Positions 62,218-64,000 of a DNA stretch of 64,000 bases are shown here, piece after piece. The DNA is from Hormiphora californensis (lineage: Eukaryota; Ctenophora; Tentaculata; Cydippida; Pleurobrachiidae): NCBI GenBank assembly GCA_020137815.1, contig CM035357.1, forward strand, positions 6,996,553 through 7,060,552. The letters run 5' to 3'. The first letter of the stretch is position 1; each line of letters begins with the position of its first letter. The position numbers and the translations under genes are program-made. Below the pieces are notes generated by a model. The model was not told the origin of the DNA and did no database searches. It worked only from the letters and a program-made list of their open reading frames with translations.

Positions 62218-63072
62218 ATGCAAAACATGCTATTCATCTTGTTACTGTGTCTTGCTGGATCAGCAGCAGCTAAGTGTAGTTGGAGTCAACCTGATACCTC
62301 TGTGTGGAAGAGGATTCGTAACCCAGTAGTACAGGTTAGATATATTGTACCTAACACCAAAACCATCTTAGATGGTTTATCAACCGCCTTCCAACTCCAA
62401 CCAATAATTTGAAAATTATAAAACTGATTATTTTCTGACTAATCCCTTGTAATTTCAGCATAGTGAAGTAGTACAGTATTCCACTCTAACACGGGACTGT
62501 ATAGAGGATTTCCATGTTACTTGCCACGGCATGGAGCTAAGCTCCCAGCTACGCCTTCTTGCCCAGGACCACCTCACGTTTGTTCTAGAAGTAGAGAGCA
62601 GAGACAAGGAGGAAGGAGAGGAAGAGGTTGTGCCAGAGTCTTTGGAGCGGGATTATACCATGTCTCATAATAGTCGCCGGGTCCAGCGGCCAGCTGACTT
62701 GGAAGGTTTAACTCGCTCCTGGTGTCCTCGTTATCGGGATTTTGTTTACAAACAAACAGATGAAACTAGTAAGTGAACTTTCATCGGGGAACAAGTGATG
62801 CTTTGTGAGCGTGGAATTCCACGGTATCTATCTTTTTTTGAAATGTGAAATCTACCTCTTACGAAGTTATATCTTGTTTTGCTCGAACCTGTTTCCCAGC
62901 ACCCCGGATTTTAAACAAAACAAACATCAAACCACTTTCAGGCGAAGCAGCTCAAATCCAAACGTTTGATAATTATGTCAGGGGAGGCTTTGTAGGGTGT
63001 GCCGTTTCTCTCTACAAGAGCGATGAGGGTTATTTACATCTCACTGCTTGTACCTATTCTATGGTTATCTAA
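62218..63072 (+). CDS. Small secreted protein, possible cystine-knot cytokine-like
   Basis: Exons 62218-62334, 62459-62768 and 62900-63072, phase-consistent, 199 residues. The protein starts MQNMLFILLLCLAGSAAAKC, a clear signal peptide, then an acidic stretch (DKEEGEEEVVPE), a dibasic-type site SRRVQR at about residue 115, and a C-terminal part SWCPRYRDFVYKQTDETTPR ... GYLHLTACTYSMVI. The SW.P.Y....D....PRIL opening and the short hydrophobic VxxACT ending recall IL-17-type factors, but the central Cys pair of that family is not seen. Only six cysteines remain in the mature protein. I do not recognise it with confidence; it is a secreted protein with a likely propeptide. Confidence 0.6.
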
Positions 63073-63390
63073 GCGGTGTACAATATTCGGCGCCCGAAAT
63101 GGACTGAGGTCTGAGCGGTGTTATACGATACGGTCGTCGAACGATCGTTACGAGCGTTCTACTTTTAGTAGGGTTGTCAGATACAATATGAGAACTGAAA
63201 ATGCGGGCTGATACCACATAGGCGCAGTATTTATGAACTATTCTGTTTTTATTTGTTTGTACCCTCGTATTACTATTTGGATAAAGGAATATAAGTGTAA
63301 TTCATATATCTAGACAAATCTGAATATTTTATTTCTTTCTAAACTTTTAGCGATCAGTCTGTTTTACTTTTGTGTACCATGCAAACTTGT

Positions 63391-63437
63391 TGAGTAAGGG
63401 GTGAGAGAGGGTAACCCCCACCCCTTACTCAACAAAT
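63391..63437. repeat. Hairpin element TTGTTGAGTAAGGGGTG
   Basis: TTGTTGAGTAAGGGGTG and its exact complement flank a 13-bp centre. Related text occurs at 56266 (GTTGAGTAAGGGGTG) and 42560 (GTAAGGGGTACACCCCTTAC TCAACAA, read across a short centre). Confidence 0.75.
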
Positions 63438-63512
63438 GCAAACCACTCATCTCAGATGAGTCATGCTATCAGTCGCACGTTATATTGTCATTACAAACAG
63501 AGCAGCTAACCA

Positions 63513-64000
63513 TTAGGACATCTCAACATTATCGCTCCGTCCCTCCTCACTCTTCTTCTTCCCCCCACAATCCCCCAGACAGTGCTTCTGGAGGGAGGAC
63601 AGGAAGAGCTGAAGGAACTCTACTATAGTGAACACACTCGCTCCACAGAATAGTCCCAGGACTCCTCCAATGTCTCCCAACAGGTTGGCGGAGGTATACG
63701 TGACCACCTGGAGAGAGATACATAAATCAATACATGCATCAGCTTGTTGAAATTCAGATAACTCAAAATGTTAGGTTACTTGCCTAATACTCGACACCCG
63801 GATTTGAACAAAGTAGTAACTACTGTAACTTAGGTTCTAGGTTAACTAGGTATACTAACTCATGTAAAAAGTATGATGTGTTTATCGAATCTACGTTCGG
63901 TGAAGGTTCGGTAGATCAAGTACCTGTTTAATTTCTGAGGTGACCATGCTACTGAACAGTATCTCCAGGACAACCACGTTCTGCAGAATATCCTCAGAGG
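63513..64000 (-). CDS. DEG/ENaC-type sodium channel, C-terminal two exons, runs off the window
   Basis: Minus-strand exons: from the window edge to 63924 (ILQNVVVLEILFSSMVTSEI, with a donor GTACTT) and 63707-63513. The second encodes TYTSANLLGDIGGVLGLFCG then ASVFTIVEFLQLFL, the pre-TM2/TM2 region of the family (LL.D.GG..GLF.G.S..T..EF). It is followed by a short Lys/Glu cytosolic tail ending at TAA 63515-63513. The GLF.G text replaces the usual G-x-S filter with G-A-S. These channels are trimeric, amiloride-type Na+ channels. The 5' exons lie beyond the window. Confidence 0.88.

Overview
The window is eukaryotic genomic DNA from an animal. Coding regions are cut into many short exons with GT...AG introns. 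The recognisable genes are metazoan: a P-glycoprotein-type ABC transporter, a SID-1-like membrane protein, a rhodopsin-type GPCR, a TRP channel with ankyrin repeats, a DOK/IRS-type adaptor with a PTB domain, an inositol-polyphosphate 5-phosphatase fragment, sushi-like secreted proteins and a DEG/ENaC channel. A marine invertebrate, perhaps a sponge or other early-branching animal, is my guess from the gene mix. Nothing in the window fixes the species.

Layout: 301-24985 (+) is one full-length ABCB gene of about 25 exons. Its large introns (5741-11462, 11554-16291, 16853-18702, 18844-22809) are packed with nested inverted-repeat transposons and hold the remains of a small secreted-protein gene on the minus strand. 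25654-30311 (+) is a complete SID-1-like gene. 30312-36231 is repeat-rich intergenic DNA. 36232-36730 and 38268-39213 (+) are two modules of a sushi-like secreted family. 39572-41080 (-) is the 5' end of a 5-phosphatase gene. 41100-51000 is repetitive: microsatellites and a decayed LINE on the minus strand at about 44890-49440. 51154-53133 (+) is a GPCR. 53781-60909 (+) is a DOK-like gene whose first intron contains a whole TRP channel gene on the minus strand (57129-54214). 62218-63072 (+) encodes a small secreted protein, and 63513 to the window end (-) is the 3' end of a DEG/ENaC gene.

The genes do not form an operon or pathway. The strongest unusual signals are: an in-frame 108-nt mini-transposon insertion, complete with 9-bp target duplication, inside a sushi-like exon; a SID-1-like protein that has lost most of the catalytic/zinc residues of its family and gained a Cys/Gly/His-rich tail; a 108-nt stretch identical between the two ATPase halves of the ABC gene (gene conversion); and a dense set of long hairpin elements with clear target-site duplications. 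Single-base frameshifts occur in several otherwise good genes, so sequence or assembly error is a constant alternative to pseudogenisation. All exon borders come from reading splice sites and frame continuity by eye.
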